Below, piece by piece: positions 52,753 to 61,880 of a stretch of 64,000 nt of DNA (positions are counted from its first letter, which is position 1; each line of letters opens with the position of its first letter). The DNA comes from an uncultured Bacteroidales bacterium. GTDB taxonomy: Bacteria; Bacteroidota; Bacteroidia; Bacteroidales; UBA932. Under the pieces are notes generated by a model. That model had not been told where the DNA came from. It saw only the letters and a program-made list of their open reading frames with translations, and did not search any database. The stretch lies in assembly GCA_949286415.1 (NCBI GenBank), contig CASEBV010000018.1, positions 33,543 to 97,542 on the forward strand, read 5' to 3'. Both the position numbers and the translations under genes were made by a program.

Positions 52753-55047
52753 TTATGCCCTGCTGACCTTGATGACATTGCGGGTCATGCGTATCTTGGA
52801 GATGACCTTGTCCAGCTCAAGGTTGCTTGTGACGGAGAGCTTTACTGAAATCTCGTATGTGCCGTGACGGTTGTCTTCGCTGACATTGAAAGCCCTGATG
52901 GAAGCCTTGAAAATGTTGATGTTGTCAATTATTTCATTGATGACCGACGGCTCGCGCGCAGCGGTCACCTTCAGTGTGGCCTGGAAACTTGATGTGCTCG
53001 GAGTATCGCTCCAGCGCACTTTCTGGATTCTGTACGGGTACATTTCAATGAGCCTTGCCGCATTCGGACAGGAGATGCGGTGTATCTTGATGCCGTCCTT
53101 GATTGAAACGAATCCGAACACATCATCTCCGTAGACAGGGTTGCAGCACTTGGCCATCTTGTAGTCAAGATTCTTCAGATTTCTGGCATCGATTACGAGT
53201 ATGTCATCGGAAGAAACTTTCTGGGCATCTTTCCTTTTTGCTCCCTGGGCATTATCCTGCGGGCTGCCGTCCTGCTGTCTGTCTCCCTGGACTGAAGCAG
53301 TCTGGGCCTGTCCGGTAGGGCTCTGTCCTGAGAGACCGGCACCTGAGGCTTCGGTTATTATGTCCTTCATGTCGGCTATGTCGACGGTTCCTTCTCCGAC
53401 AGCAGCATAGAAGGCGTTTACAGTCTTGAACTGCAGTTTTTTCATTATGGCGGCGAGGATATCGTCTGTCAGCTCCATTTTCCAGTTCTTGAGCCTTCTG
53501 CCGAGGAGTTCCTTGCCTTCCGCGGCTTTCTGGAACTCTGTCTCGCTGAGTTTCTGGCGTATTTTTGTACGCGCTTTTGAAGTGACGACAAAATTGAGCC
53601 AGTCCTGGGACGGCTTCTGGTTCTTGCCGCTCATTATTTCCACTATGTCGCCTGTCTTGAGCTTTTCCTTGATGGGCACTGCCTTCCCGTTGACTTTTCC
53701 TCCGGTGCATTTAATCCCGAGGTTGGAATGGATGTCAAATGCGAAGTCAAGGACCGTGGACCCGGCCGGAAGTTTCCTCAGTTCTCCGGTAGGGGTGAAC
53801 ACGAAGATTTCTCCGGACGGAGGCTCAGGGAGTTCATCGTGGTAGTACGGATTGTCCTTGCCGCTGCCGGGATGCTCAAGAATGTTGCGGACTGACACAA
53901 GCCATTTGTCCAGGGTGGCCTCATGCTTGATGCCCTTGTATGACCAGTGGGATGCAAGTCCGTTCTCGGCCATGTCGTCCATTCTCTTTGTCCTGATCTG
54001 GACCTCAAGGAAGACATTGTCACTGTTCTTGACCGTGATGTGCAGGGATTCGTAGCCGTTAGGCTTCGGGTTTGAAATCCAGTCCCGGAGCCGGTTGGTA
54101 TCTGATTCGTACTCTTCTGTCACATATGAGAATACTTTCCAGCACAAGGCATGCTCTGTCTCCCTGTCAGTGTCGCAGTCGATGATGAATCTTATGGCAA
54201 ATACATCATACACTCCCTCGAACGGAACCTTCTGCTTCTGCATCTTCTTCCATATCGAGAAGGCTGTCTTGGTCCTGATTTTCAGCTTGTACACTATGCC
54301 CGCGTCCGAAAGTTTCTTCTCAAGCGGCCTGATGAACTCCGTCATCAGTTTATGCCGGTCTTTCTCGGTGGCTTTCAGCTTGTTGGTGATGGCCCTGTAC
54401 TGCTCCGGCTCGGCATGGCGGAAATAGATGTCCTCCATCTCGCTCTTCATGTTGTAGAGTCCGAGCTGGTGGGCGAGGGGAATATAAAGCATCAGGGTCT
54501 CGAGAATCTTCCTTTCACGTGAAAGTTTCGGGAAGATGTCAAGAGTGCGCATCACTTCCAGCCTGTCGGCAAGCTTCAGGACGGTGACCCGCGGGTCCCG
54601 GGAGTACGAGACAATCAGTTTCTTGTAGTTGTCGGCCTCAAGCTTCGTGTCCTTGGGCTTGATGGTGGAAATCTTGTTTAGCCCGTCGACAATCGTCAGT
54701 ACATCGTTGCCGAATGTAGATATGATTTCCTTCTGTGATGGAACCTCATCCCTGAGTCCTGCTTTTTTCATCATAACGGCAAGGAACTCTGCGGGATTAT
54801 GCGTTTCCTGGAATCTCATCGCCTCATGGATGAACACGGCTGCGATGCATTCTGCAGGCAGGCCTATCTCGTCCGCCGCAATCTTTGCCACATTGACCGG
54901 ATGCTCTATGAATGGCTTCCCGTTGCCTCTTGTCTGTCCTTCAAGGGAGTGAAATGCAATGGTATATGCATTCCTGACAAGCTCTTTCCCGCTGTCGCTG
55001 AAATCAGGGAACAATGTGTCTGTAGTCTCCATGTCTCTGTCACTCAA
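52753..55047 (-). CDS. relA: RelA/SpoT-family (p)ppGpp synthetase with degenerate hydrolase domain
   Basis: A 764-residue stringent-response enzyme. The N-terminal HD domain keeps the first His (FIEHP, His49) but has HE in place of HD (FIHEAMRF, residues 72-79) and lacks the following acidic pair, so (p)ppGpp hydrolysis is probably lost. The synthetase domain looks intact (RTKTAFSIWKKMQKQKVPFEGVYD, NPKPNGYESLHITV, FLEVQIRTKRMDDMAENG). TGS (IFVFTPTGELRKLPAGSTVL) and, after a Gln-rich insertion near 590-625, a Cys-containing zinc-finger-like domain (MAKCCNPVYGDDVFGF) and C-terminal ACT domain follow. This fits the monofunctional RelA of Bacteroidales, which encode a separate bifunctional SpoT. 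It lies downstream of uvrB on the same strand. Confidence 0.88.
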   Translation of the reverse strand: MSDRDMETTDTLFPDFSDSGKELVRNAYTIAFHSLEGQTRGNGKPFIEHPVNVAKIAADEIGLPAECIAAVFIHEAMRFQETHNPAEFLAVMMKKAGLRDEVPSQKEIISTFGNDVLTIVDGLNKISTIKPKDTKLEADNYKKLIVSYSRDPRVTVLKLADRLEVMRTLDIFPKLSRERKILETLMLYIPLAHQLGLYNMKSEMEDIYFRHAEPEQYRAITNKLKATEKDRHKLMTEFIRPLEKKLSDAGIVYKLKIRTKTAFSIWKKMQKQKVPFEGVYDVFAIRFIIDCDTDRETEHALCWKVFSYVTEEYESDTNRLRDWISNPKPNGYESLHITVKNSDNVFLEVQIRTKRMDDMAENGLASHWSYKGIKHEATLDKWLVSVRNILEHPGSGKDNPYYHDELPEPPSGEIFVFTPTGELRKLPAGSTVLDFAFDIHSNLGIKCTGGKVNGKAVPIKEKLKTGDIVEIMSGKNQKPSQDWLNFVVTSKARTKIRQKLSETEFQKAAEGKELLGRRLKNWKMELTDDILAAIMKKLQFKTVNAFYAAVGEGTVDIADMKDIITEASGAGLSGQSPTGQAQTASVQGDRQQDGSPQDNAQGAKRKDAQKVSSDDILVIDARNLKNLDYKMAKCCNPVYGDDVFGFVSIKDGIKIHRISCPNAARLIEMYPYRIQKVRWSDTPSTSSFQATLKVTAAREPSVINEIIDNINIFKASIRAFNVSEDNRHGTYEISVKLSVTSNLELDKVISKIRMTRNVIKVSRA

Positions 55048-55125
55048 GTCCGATTATATACTGCCGGATTCGCAGCGATTGTGTCTGTGAATTCATGACA
55101 GTTTCCCAAAGTTAGTGAAAAACAA

Positions 55126-57258
55126 TTATTTTTTCCAGACTTTCAGATATTCTTTAAGTGCCCACATCTCGTCCCTGTACTTGGCTGCGGAGAGGAAATC
55201 CAGGGCGGCAGCGGCCTTCTGCATGTTCTTTTTGGCCTGTTCGGCAGCCTTTTCCACCTGTTCCCTCGACATGGCGCGTATGACGGGGTCCTGAAGCACG
55301 GCGGCAAGGTCCGCCTCTATGTATCCGTCCTTGTAAGCCGAGTTGCTGTCGCGTACGGAATCGTGCCCGAGTCCAACGGATATGATGCCTCTGCCGAGGT
55401 CGCTCGGGTCGGGGATATAATGAGGGTCATCGTACGAATTTGCGGCAGAGACTTTTCCTGAAACAGTGTTGGACAGGCGGGGATTCTTTTTTATGCCGAC
55501 CTGGGTCGGTGTAATGTTGTGTTTCTTGTTGTATTCCATCTGCTTTGCCCTGCGGCGGTCTGTCTCGTAGATGGTTTCCTGCATCGACTGCGTGATGGTG
55601 TCGGCATACATTATGACCAGACCGTTGACATTCCTCGCCGCGCGGCCGGCAGTCTGTGTGAGCGATCTCCCTGACCTGAGGAATCCCTCCTTGTCGGCGT
55701 CAAGAATAGCTACAAGCGACACTGTCGGGATGTCAAGCCCTTCCCTGAGCAGGTTGACCCCAACGAGCACATCGAAGAGCCCGTTCTTGAAGTCTTCGAT
55801 GATTTCCACCCTTTCAAGCGTGTCCACATCCGAATGGATGTAGCGGCTGCGCACACCCATCCTTGTGAAATATTTCTCCAGCTCTTCCGCCATCCTTTTT
55901 GTGAGAGTCGTCACAAGTACTCTCTCGTCCTTTTCGGCCCTGACACGGATTTCCTCCAGCAGGTCATCCACCTGATTCTTTGTCGGCCGCACTTCTATCG
56001 GCGGGTCAAGGAGACCGGTCGGCCTGACCACCTGCTCTACGACAAGCCCTTCGGACTTCTCGAGCTCGTAGTCCCCCGGAGTGGCGCTGACATATACTTT
56101 CTGACCTGTGACGGCTTCAAATTCATCAAATTTGAGCGGCCGGTTGTCCGCAGCGGCAGGGAGCCGGAAACCGTATTCGATGAGCACGGATTTGCGGGAA
56201 TGGTCTCCTCCGTACATCGCCCTTATCTGGGGAAGGGTCACATGGCTCTCGTCGATGAATGTTATGAAATCCTTCGGAAAATAGTCGATGAGGCAGAACG
56301 GGCGCATCCCTTCGCTCCTGCCGTCGAAATATCTGGAATAGTTCTCGATACCCGGGCAGTAGCCCATCTCCTTTATCATTTCCAGGTCGTATTCCACCCT
56401 CTGCTTCAGTCTCTTCGCCTCCAGCGGCTTTCCGATTTCCTGGAAATATTCACATTGCCTTGTGAGGTCGTCCTGGATCTGGCTGACGGCCTTGGCAGAG
56501 CGCTCGCGCGTGGTCACGAAATTGTTGGCAGGATATATGGACACCTCGTCAAGAGAGTCTATGAATGCTCCTGTCACCGGGTCTATGATGGATATGCTGT
56601 CCACCTCGTCCCCGAAAAACTCGATTCTGACCGCATTTTCTCCATATCCGATGCAGATGTCCACGGTGTCCCCGCGGACTCTGAATGTCCCTCTCTTGAA
56701 ATCTGTTTCAGTGCGGGAATAAAGAGCATCAACGAGCTGGTAGAGCAGCCTCGTCATGCTCCTTTCCTCGCCTTTGCGGATAGTCACGGTCTGGGCGTGG
56801 AAATCCTCGGGATTGCCTATGCCGTACAGGCATGATACGCTGGAAATCACTATGACGTCCCTTCTCCCGGACAGAAGGGAAGAGGCCGCGCTGAGCCGGA
56901 GCTTCTCAATCTCGTCGTTGATGCTGAGGTCTTTTTCGATATATGTGTCAGTCGTGGGAATATAGGCCTCCGGCTGGTAATAGTCGTAGTATGAAACAAA
57001 GTACTCCACCGCATTGTTCGGGAAGAATGACTTGAATTCACCGTACAGCTGCGCGGCAAGGGTCTTGTTGTGGCTCAGTATCAGCGCCGGCCTCTGAAGC
57101 CGCTCAATGACATTGGCCATGGTGAATGTCTTTCCCGAGCCTGTTACTCCGAGCAAAGTCACCGCGTCCACACCGCTGTCGAGGGCGGAGCAGAGTTCCT
57201 TTATGGCCTCCGGCTGGTCTCCGGAGGGCCTGTAGTCAGATACTATCTTGAATTTCAT
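55126..57258 (-). CDS. uvrB: UvrB, excinuclease ABC subunit B
   Basis: Damage-recognition helicase-like subunit of nucleotide excision repair. Start chosen at 57258 ([19 protein letters not shown], residues matching UvrB N-termini), giving 710 residues. An upstream in-frame ATG at 57312 would overlap the preceding gene. [16 protein letters not shown] is Walker [17 protein letters not shown] near 90-105 is the beta-hairpin that inserts between strands, [12 protein letters not shown] is motif II and the C-terminal UVR motif ([16 protein letters not shown]) binds UvrC. The metallophosphoesterase gene ends 23 bases upstream. Confidence 0.98.
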   Translation of the reverse strand: MKFKIVSDYRPSGDQPEAIKELCSALDSGVDAVTLLGVTGSGKTFTMANVIERLQRPALILSHNKTLAAQLYGEFKSFFPNNAVEYFVSYYDYYQPEAYIPTTDTYIEKDLSINDEIEKLRLSAASSLLSGRRDVIVISSVSCLYGIGNPEDFHAQTVTIRKGEERSMTRLLYQLVDALYSRTETDFKRGTFRVRGDTVDICIGYGENAVRIEFFGDEVDSISIIDPVTGAFIDSLDEVSIYPANNFVTTRERSAKAVSQIQDDLTRQCEYFQEIGKPLEAKRLKQRVEYDLEMIKEMGYCPGIENYSRYFDGRSEGMRPFCLIDYFPKDFITFIDESHVTLPQIRAMYGGDHSRKSVLIEYGFRLPAAADNRPLKFDEFEAVTGQKVYVSATPGDYELEKSEGLVVEQVVRPTGLLDPPIEVRPTKNQVDDLLEEIRVRAEKDERVLVTTLTKRMAEELEKYFTRMGVRSRYIHSDVDTLERVEIIEDFKNGLFDVLVGVNLLREGLDIPTVSLVAILDADKEGFLRSGRSLTQTAGRAARNVNGLVIMYADTITQSMQETIYETDRRRAKQMEYNKKHNITPTQVGIKKNPRLSNTVSGKVSAANSYDDPHYIPDPSDLGRGIISVGLGHDSVRDSNSAYKDGYIEADLAAVLQDPVIRAMSREQVEKAAEQAKKNMQKAAAALDFLSAAKYRDEMWALKEYLKVWKK

Positions 57259-57281
57259 CTGCGCAATATACGCAAAAATCT

Positions 57282-58367
57282 TCAGAATGCGATTGTCCGG
57301 CTTTCTCCCCAATCAAGTCCGGGCTTCATGTCTGCATTCCAGAGGCATTCTCTCGCAGTCATTGTCCGGGCTTCATGGTCTATCGTGACGGCAATGAAGG
57401 AGACCAGTGTCTCGTCAGAGGAGGAGTCGAAGCCTTTCATCGGGGAATCGACTCGGAATACGGGCAGCGAGATTGTCCCGTCCACTCCGTGCCATGTATA
57501 GAACTCATTGTAGTTCCTGTCTCCGTGGAAGTAAGCCTTGATTTCCGGATGTGACCGCAGGAATTTTTCGAGTTCTCTCCAATTGTTTTCCGCTTTCTGG
57601 CTGACATTACGGACGCAGCATGTGTCACTCAGGAGGTTCTGAAACTTGTCGGTTGGATTGATGTCATGCTTCCCGTTCGGATTCGTGAAATGCTTTGTGT
57701 CCGCATCAGGCGGGTCATGGGTGAAAATCATCACCGGCAGTCCGTCCCCTGCCCAGGATTCATTTTCATACCAGGCCCTCATGTGCGAGTCCGGCCACAT
57801 TCCCATGAAAACGAATCTGATGCTGTCCATCACAAAAGAAAAATGTGTCTTGTCCACAGTATGGTCAAAGGTGCCGTCGTCGGAGGTATGGGACATCATG
57901 CGGTAAATCCCGGCTGCGCTTGCATCGTCCCGTTCAGGGGAGAGCGGCTGCGGATATCCGATGGCATTGGAGATGTCATGGTTGCCGGGAACGAGATAAA
58001 GGGGTATGCCTTCTGTCATTTCCCAGTCCCTGCAGAACTGCTCCCAGGATTCAGTGGCCGTCTGCACTCCATTCTCCATCCTGTTGGCAATGTCCCCTGT
58101 GCAGGCTATGAAGTCCGGCTTGCCGAAAATTTCTCCTTCGGCAACTCCTCCGTCTTCCGGAAGAGTCTCATGCTCAAGCATCCTGAATGAAGCAAGCATT
58201 GCCCTTGAGACAGAGTCCGCCGGAGTCACGGCCCCGCGGAACTCGCGCTCAAGTCCATAGTGTACATCTGAGCAATAGATAAAACGGAGAATTTCCCTGT
58301 CCTGAGCCTTCAGGAGGCTTCCGAACAGGAAAATTCCAGTCAAGACAAAGAGAAATCCGTGTCTCAT
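57282..58367 (-). CDS. Secreted calcineurin-like metallophosphoesterase
   Basis: A 361-residue exported phosphoesterase (signal [22 protein letters not shown]). The five metal-binding blocks of the calcineurin fold are visible: [10 protein letters not shown] near 30-40, [11 protein letters not shown] near 88-98, [12 protein letters not shown] near 122-132, MIFTHDPPD near 210 and [11 protein letters not shown] near 282-292 (GDxH replaced by GDRN). So two-metal hydrolysis of a phosphate ester is expected in the periplasm, but the substrate is unknown. It lies just upstream of uvrB on the same strand, with which it may be co-transcribed; nothing links the two functionally. Confidence 0.88.
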   Translation of the reverse strand: MRHGFLFVLTGIFLFGSLLKAQDREILRFIYCSDVHYGLEREFRGAVTPADSVSRAMLASFRMLEHETLPEDGGVAEGEIFGKPDFIACTGDIANRMENGVQTATESWEQFCRDWEMTEGIPLYLVPGNHDISNAIGYPQPLSPERDDASAAGIYRMMSHTSDDGTFDHTVDKTHFSFVMDSIRFVFMGMWPDSHMRAWYENESWAGDGLPVMIFTHDPPDADTKHFTNPNGKHDINPTDKFQNLLSDTCCVRNVSQKAENNWRELEKFLRSHPEIKAYFHGDRNYNEFYTWHGVDGTISLPVFRVDSPMKGFDSSSDETLVSFIAVTIDHEARTMTARECLWNADMKPGLDWGESRTIAF

Positions 58368-58478
58368 ATCACATTCAATTTACGGTTCAGGCCGCAAATT
58401 TATCAATTTCCTTTGAATAGAGTTTCCCGCTTACCAGGTAATCTTCCCGTTGCGCTCTTCCGCGGCTTCTGCCCCGGC

Positions 58479-59246
58479 TCATTCTTTATGAATGATTGTG
58501 GCCGTGGCCTGGCAGGTCGGGAGCACCAGCATTTCGGCGATCTGCACATGTTCAGGGGCAGAGGCAGCGAACCATACGGTCTCTGCGATGTCCTCTGCCG
58601 CAAGTGGCCTGTATCCCTTATAGACATTGTCCGCCCGTTTCCTGTCCCCGTGGAAGCGGACCATGCTGAAATTCGTCTCCACCTGTCCCGGCTTTATGCA
58701 GGTGACGCGCACCGGAGTGTCCGCGAGGTCTATCCGCAGCCCGTCGCTGAGTGTCTTCACGGCTGCTTTTGATGCGCAGTATACGCTTCCTCCGGGATAT
58801 GCGGCGTCTCCTGCAATGGAACCTATGTTGATGACATGCCCGTGTCCCCGCCGTATCATTCCCGGCACTATGAGACGGGTCATTGACAGAGTCCCCTTTA
58901 TGTTGGTGTCGATAACCGTCTCCCAGTCATCAAGGCTCCCTTCGGACTCCTTGTCCATTCCGAGCGCAAGCCCAGCATTGTTCACAAGCACGTCAATCTC
59001 TTTCCATTCCTCAGGAAGCAGCCTGAGCGCATCTGTCATTGCCTTCCTGTCCCTGACATCGAATGGCAGCAGAAACACTTCTGCCCCGTGTCTCTCCCTT
59101 GCCGCATTGCCGGTAGCCTCCAGTTTCCCGGTATTTCTCCCGTTGAGAATCAGTCTGCATCCCCCGGCTGCAAATTTCATCGCGCAGGCCGCCCCTATGC
59201 CGCTGCCTGCTCCTGTAATCAGTATGGTCTTTCCTTTCATGTCCAT
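58479..59246 (-). CDS. Short-chain dehydrogenase/reductase (SDR)
   Basis: A 255-residue NAD(P)-dependent oxidoreductase of the classical SDR type. Start at 59246 (MDMKGKTILITGAGSGIGAA); the second Met at 59240 is equally possible. TGAGSGIG binds the cofactor, LVNNAGLALG is the NNAG strand, and the catalytic Ser, Tyr and Lys are in INIGSIAGDAAYPGGSVYCASKAAVK. C-terminal CIKPGQVETNFSMVRF completes the cofactor site. Many close relatives are YdfG-like serine or 3-hydroxy acid dehydrogenases, which is a reasonable guess for substrate. The frame stays open about 110 codons further upstream, but that part has no SDR character and crosses the terminator region, so it was left out. Confidence 0.92.
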   Translation of the reverse strand: MDMKGKTILITGAGSGIGAACAMKFAAGGCRLILNGRNTGKLEATGNAARERHGAEVFLLPFDVRDRKAMTDALRLLPEEWKEIDVLVNNAGLALGMDKESEGSLDDWETVIDTNIKGTLSMTRLIVPGMIRRGHGHVINIGSIAGDAAYPGGSVYCASKAAVKTLSDGLRIDLADTPVRVTCIKPGQVETNFSMVRFHGDRKRADNVYKGYRPLAAEDIAETVWFAASAPEHVQIAEMLVLPTCQATATIIHKE

Positions 59247-59444
59247 TCTATGTCGTTTTGTGTGTATGTGCAGGTGTGTATGTCTATTATTATAAATGCC
59301 GCGGCCGTCGGCGGCCATTTTACATATCCACCGGCCGCGGTTTACGAAATCAACATGGATTTTCCGTTGATGTGCATTTCCCGTTGATGCGGAATCTCGG
59401 TATGGATTTCGGTTTCTGGCAGCCAGAGATGGGTATAAATAAAT

Positions 59445-59484
59445 AAAAAAAAAGAGGTTGTCGCCACTCACGTGGGGACCCCTC
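59445..59484 (-). terminator. Terminator hairpin of the small MWLV unit
   Basis: Minus-strand hairpin (59484 down to 59454): GAGG, GAC/GTC and GTGG/CCAC stem blocks with a four-base loop, followed by nine U (A tract 59445-59453). The 5' arm starts within the stop codon of the leader ORF, so a ribosome ending there would hinder folding. Confidence 0.7.
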
Positions 59485-59497
59485 ATACTAACCACAT
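59483..59497 (-). CDS. Putative leader peptide MWLV
   Basis: Minus-strand ATG TGG TTA GTA TGA. It lies about 25 bases after the expected transcription start and its stop codon overlaps the 5' arm of the terminator hairpin, the arrangement of translation-coupled attenuators. There is no strong Shine-Dalgarno sequence, which is common in this phylum. Whether it is translated is unknown. Confidence 0.4.
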   Translation of the reverse strand: MWLV

Positions 59498-59528
59498 AAT
59501 TAATAACACTAAAACTAATAACCGAATG

Positions 59529-59559
59529 CAAAGGTACTGCTTTTTTCTGTATCTCCAAA
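59529..59559 (-). promoter_or_regulatory. Consensus promoter of the small MWLV unit
   Basis: Minus-strand TTTG (59559-59556), exactly 19 bases, then TACCTTTG (59536-59529): a perfect match to the Bacteroidota consensus. Transcription would begin near 59521 and reach the hairpin after about 40 bases. Confidence 0.75.
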
Positions 59560-59900
59560 TTTTTTGATAACATTTTTTATAAAAAAGCGGCGATATAATA
59601 TGTTGTCGTCTCCTATGATGCATATAATCAGTAATTTATCAATTGTTAAATTTTTATTACAATGATTATGCGATTGGCGGTAATTATATTCCTGATGTTT
59701 GCCTGATAGTATAAAGCAATGTATTGGTCTTGTTTTCCCGCTGCAAATAAGGCCGTTATATGCAAGTGTCATTCCCAGAATATAATTTCTGATACATGAC
59801 GGTCGGATTGGGAATGATTGATTTTTTATGATTTTTTGCTTGATTGTAACGATTTGTAAGTGTAATTTTCGGCACGGTTCAAAATGAATATCGGGGCGGG

Positions 59901-59989
59901 CGGGAGAGCGAATATTGTTAACTCCCGGAGTGATTGTCTGAAAAAAATCAGTGCAAGTCAAAATTTCTCCCGATAAAAATTTAATCGGG
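59901..59989. promoter_or_regulatory. Two inverted repeats upstream of the NifU-like gene
   Basis: CGGGAG-N15-CTCCCG (59901-59927) and CCCGAT-N9-ATCGGG (59969-59989). The second overlaps the -33 region of the promoter whose -7 box is at 60004, so it could be an operator. Confidence 0.4.
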
Positions 59990-60003
59990 TTCTTAAAAAT
60001 ACT

Positions 60004-60011
60004 TATATTTG
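60004..60011 (+). promoter_or_regulatory. Promoter -7 box of the NifU-like/GGGtGRT operon
   Basis: Perfect TATATTTG, with TTTA at 59980-59983 exactly 20 bases upstream as a near match to TTTG. The start codon is 85 bases downstream. Confidence 0.6.
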
Positions 60012-60095
60012 CAGCGGATATCCGGTCGGGTTCATCTCTCATCTTCATTTTATCTGAGCGGATATTTAATTGGAACAAAATTTATTTAACAGGTT

Positions 60096-60797
60096 ATGGT
60101 TTATTCTCACGAAGTGCAACAGATGTGTTGCGTCAAAAAAGGACCTAACCATGGTCCGGCTCCTATTCCAGAGGAGGGAAAATGGGTAAAGGCAAAGGAA
60201 ATCACTGACATCTCAGGGCTTACACATGGCATCGGCTGGTGTGCTCCTCAGCAGGGTGCCTGCAAGCTGACCCTTAATGTCAAGAACGGAGTCATCCAGG
60301 AAGCTCTTGTCGAGACTATCGGATGCTCGGGCATGACTCATTCTGCCGCTATGGCTTCTGAAATTCTTCCGGGAAAGACAATCCTTGAGGCTCTCAATAC
60401 TGACCTCGTGTGCGATGCAATCAACACTGCAATGCGCGAGCTTTTCCTCCAGATTGTCTATGGACGTACACAGTCTGCATTCTCTGAGGGCGGCCTCATG
60501 ATAGGCGCAGGCCTCGAGGACCTCGGCAAGGGTCTCCGCAGCCAGGTGGGAACTCTCTACGGCACCCTCGCAAAGGGACCGCGCTATCTTGAGATGGCTG
60601 AAGGATATATCAAGACAGTTGCTCTTGACGAGAACGATGAAATCTGCGGATACGAGTTCGTTCACCTCGGCAAATTCATGGATCTCGTGAAGAAAGGCAC
60701 GGATGCCAACGAGGCTCTCAAGCAGGTGACCGGCACATACGGCCGTTTCACCAAGGAGGCCGGTGCAGTTAAATACATTGACCCACGTAAAGAATAA
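60096..60797 (+). CDS. NifU/IscU-like iron-sulfur scaffold family protein
   Basis: A 233-residue cytoplasmic protein. The region about 45-150 resembles the IscU/NifU-N fold: WCAPQQGACKLTLNVKNGVI, ALVETIGCSGMTHSAAMASE (like the GC-containing loop of IscU), then GKTILEALNTDLVCDAI. Cysteines fall at the points where IscU places cluster ligands, plus a Cys pair near the N-terminus (QQMCCVKK). The rest (GLEDLGKGLRSQVGTLYG to the end) is not in ordinary scaffolds. It is followed after 14 bases by the GGGtGRT gene, with which it is regularly paired in Bacteroidales and some anaerobic Firmicutes. Its particular target is unknown. Confidence 0.78.
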   Translation: MVYSHEVQQMCCVKKGPNHGPAPIPEEGKWVKAKEITDISGLTHGIGWCAPQQGACKLTLNVKNGVIQEALVETIGCSGMTHSAAMASEILPGKTILEALNTDLVCDAINTAMRELFLQIVYGRTQSAFSEGGLMIGAGLEDLGKGLRSQVGTLYGTLAKGPRYLEMAEGYIKTVALDENDEICGYEFVHLGKFMDLVKKGTDANEALKQVTGTYGRFTKEAGAVKYIDPRKE

Positions 60798-60811
60798 GGA
60801 GGAAGACTATT

Positions 60812-61822
60812 ATGATAAGAGAAGTCAAATTCGAGAGCCAGGACCGCCGTATCAAACAGATTCTTGCCGCTCTCAACGAAAACGGTATCAAGGACATTGA
60901 AGAGGCAAATGCCATCTGCGACCAGTATGGTCTCGATCCTTACAAGACATGCGAGGAGACTCAGCCTATCTGCTTCGAGAATGCCAAGTGGGCATATGTA
61001 GTAGGTTGCGCCATTGCCCTCAAGAAAGGCTGCAAGACTGCCGCTGATGCTGCCGAGGCCATCGGAATCGGTCTCCAGGCATTCTGTATCCCTGGTTCAG
61101 TGGCTGACGACCGTAAGGTCGGACTCGGCCACGGCAACCTCGCCGCCCGTCTCCTCCGCGAAGAGACAAAATGTTTCGCCTTCCTCGCCGGCCACGAGTC
61201 TTTCGCAGCCGCAGAGGGCGCCATCAAGATTGCCGCAAAGGCTGACAAGGTGCGCAAGGAGCCTCTCCGCTGCATCCTCAACGGCCTCGGAAAAGATGCC
61301 GCGCAGATCATCTCCCGCATCAACGGCTTCACATATGTGCAGACCCAGTTCGACTATTTCACAGGCAAGCTCAACATCGTCCGTGAAATCGCCTACAGCA
61401 ACGGTCCTCGCGCAAAGGTCAAATGCTACGGCGCCGACGATGTACGCGAAGGCGTTGCCATCATGTGGCATGAGGGCGTAGACGTATCCATCACAGGAAA
61501 CTCCACCAACCCTACACGCTTCCAGCATCCTGTAGCCGGCACATACAAGAAAGAGCGTGTCCTTGCCGGCAAGCCTTACTTCTCCGTGGCATCCGGTGGC
61601 GGCACAGGCCGTACCCTTCACCCGGACAACATGGCCGCAGGTCCTGCCTCCTACGGTATGACCGACACCATGGGCCGTATGCACAGTGACGCGCAGTTTG
61701 CAGGTTCATCCTCAGTTCCTGCCCATGTGGAGATGATGGGCTTCCTCGGAATAGGCAACAACCCTATGGTGGGATGTACTGTTGCTTGTGCGGTGGATGT
61801 GGCTCAGGCTCTCAGCAAGTAA
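60812..61822 (+). CDS. GGGtGRT-family protein (function unknown)
   Basis: A 336-residue cytoplasmic protein of the family named for its motif, here VASGGGTGRTLHPDN near residues 258-272. Other conserved-looking parts are CDQYGLDPYKTCEETQPICFENAKW near 32-55, with three Cys, KVGLGHGNLAARLL, FLAGHESFAAAEGA and the closing GNNPMVGCTVACAVDVA. A strong AGGAGG ribosome site precedes ATG 60812. Codon use is very biased, like fba, so the protein is probably abundant. It is always a partner of the NifU-like protein where I know the family, suggesting that it carries or needs an iron-sulfur cluster, but no activity has been assigned. Confidence 0.9.
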   Translation: MIREVKFESQDRRIKQILAALNENGIKDIEEANAICDQYGLDPYKTCEETQPICFENAKWAYVVGCAIALKKGCKTAADAAEAIGIGLQAFCIPGSVADDRKVGLGHGNLAARLLREETKCFAFLAGHESFAAAEGAIKIAAKADKVRKEPLRCILNGLGKDAAQIISRINGFTYVQTQFDYFTGKLNIVREIAYSNGPRAKVKCYGADDVREGVAIMWHEGVDVSITGNSTNPTRFQHPVAGTYKKERVLAGKPYFSVASGGGTGRTLHPDNMAAGPASYGMTDTMGRMHSDAQFAGSSSVPAHVEMMGFLGIGNNPMVGCTVACAVDVAQALSK

Positions 61823-61844
61823 TCTTTTAGATTATATATTTCCT

Positions 61845-61880
61845 AAAGTCCTTGTAGTTTGATAATTACAAGGACTTTTT
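61845..61880 (+). terminator. Terminator after the GGGtGRT gene
   Basis: Perfect 12-bp stem (61845-61856 with 61867-61878), ten-base loop, then TTG. It begins 22 bases after the stop codon. Confidence 0.9.

Larger units (their letters stand above)
59247..60095. other. Long AT-rich intergenic region
   Basis: 849 bases without a convincing protein gene, much richer in A and T than its surroundings. It contains the compact minus-strand unit at 59445-59559, inverted repeats at 59901-59927 and 59969-59989, and the plus-strand promoter at 60004. The 59247-59440 part is the presumed leader of the SDR gene; 59565-59900 shows nothing I can name. A 187-codon minus-strand frame here (59515-60078) has no recognisable features and was rejected. 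Confidence 0.6.

Noticed and set aside
55834..56835. 333-codon plus-strand frame inside uvrB
   Set aside because: Antisense to a certain gene; composition is that of a complementary-frame shadow and it has no motifs.
58479..59573. Extended start of the SDR gene at 59573
   Set aside because: The extra 109 residues have no SDR features and would read through the MWLV unit and its terminator; the start at 59246 fits the family.
59515..60078. 187-codon minus-strand frame in the AT-rich spacer
   Set aside because: No recognisable domain, odd composition (many Ile, Asn, Lys and scattered Cys), and it runs across the NifU-like promoter and the MWLV promoter.
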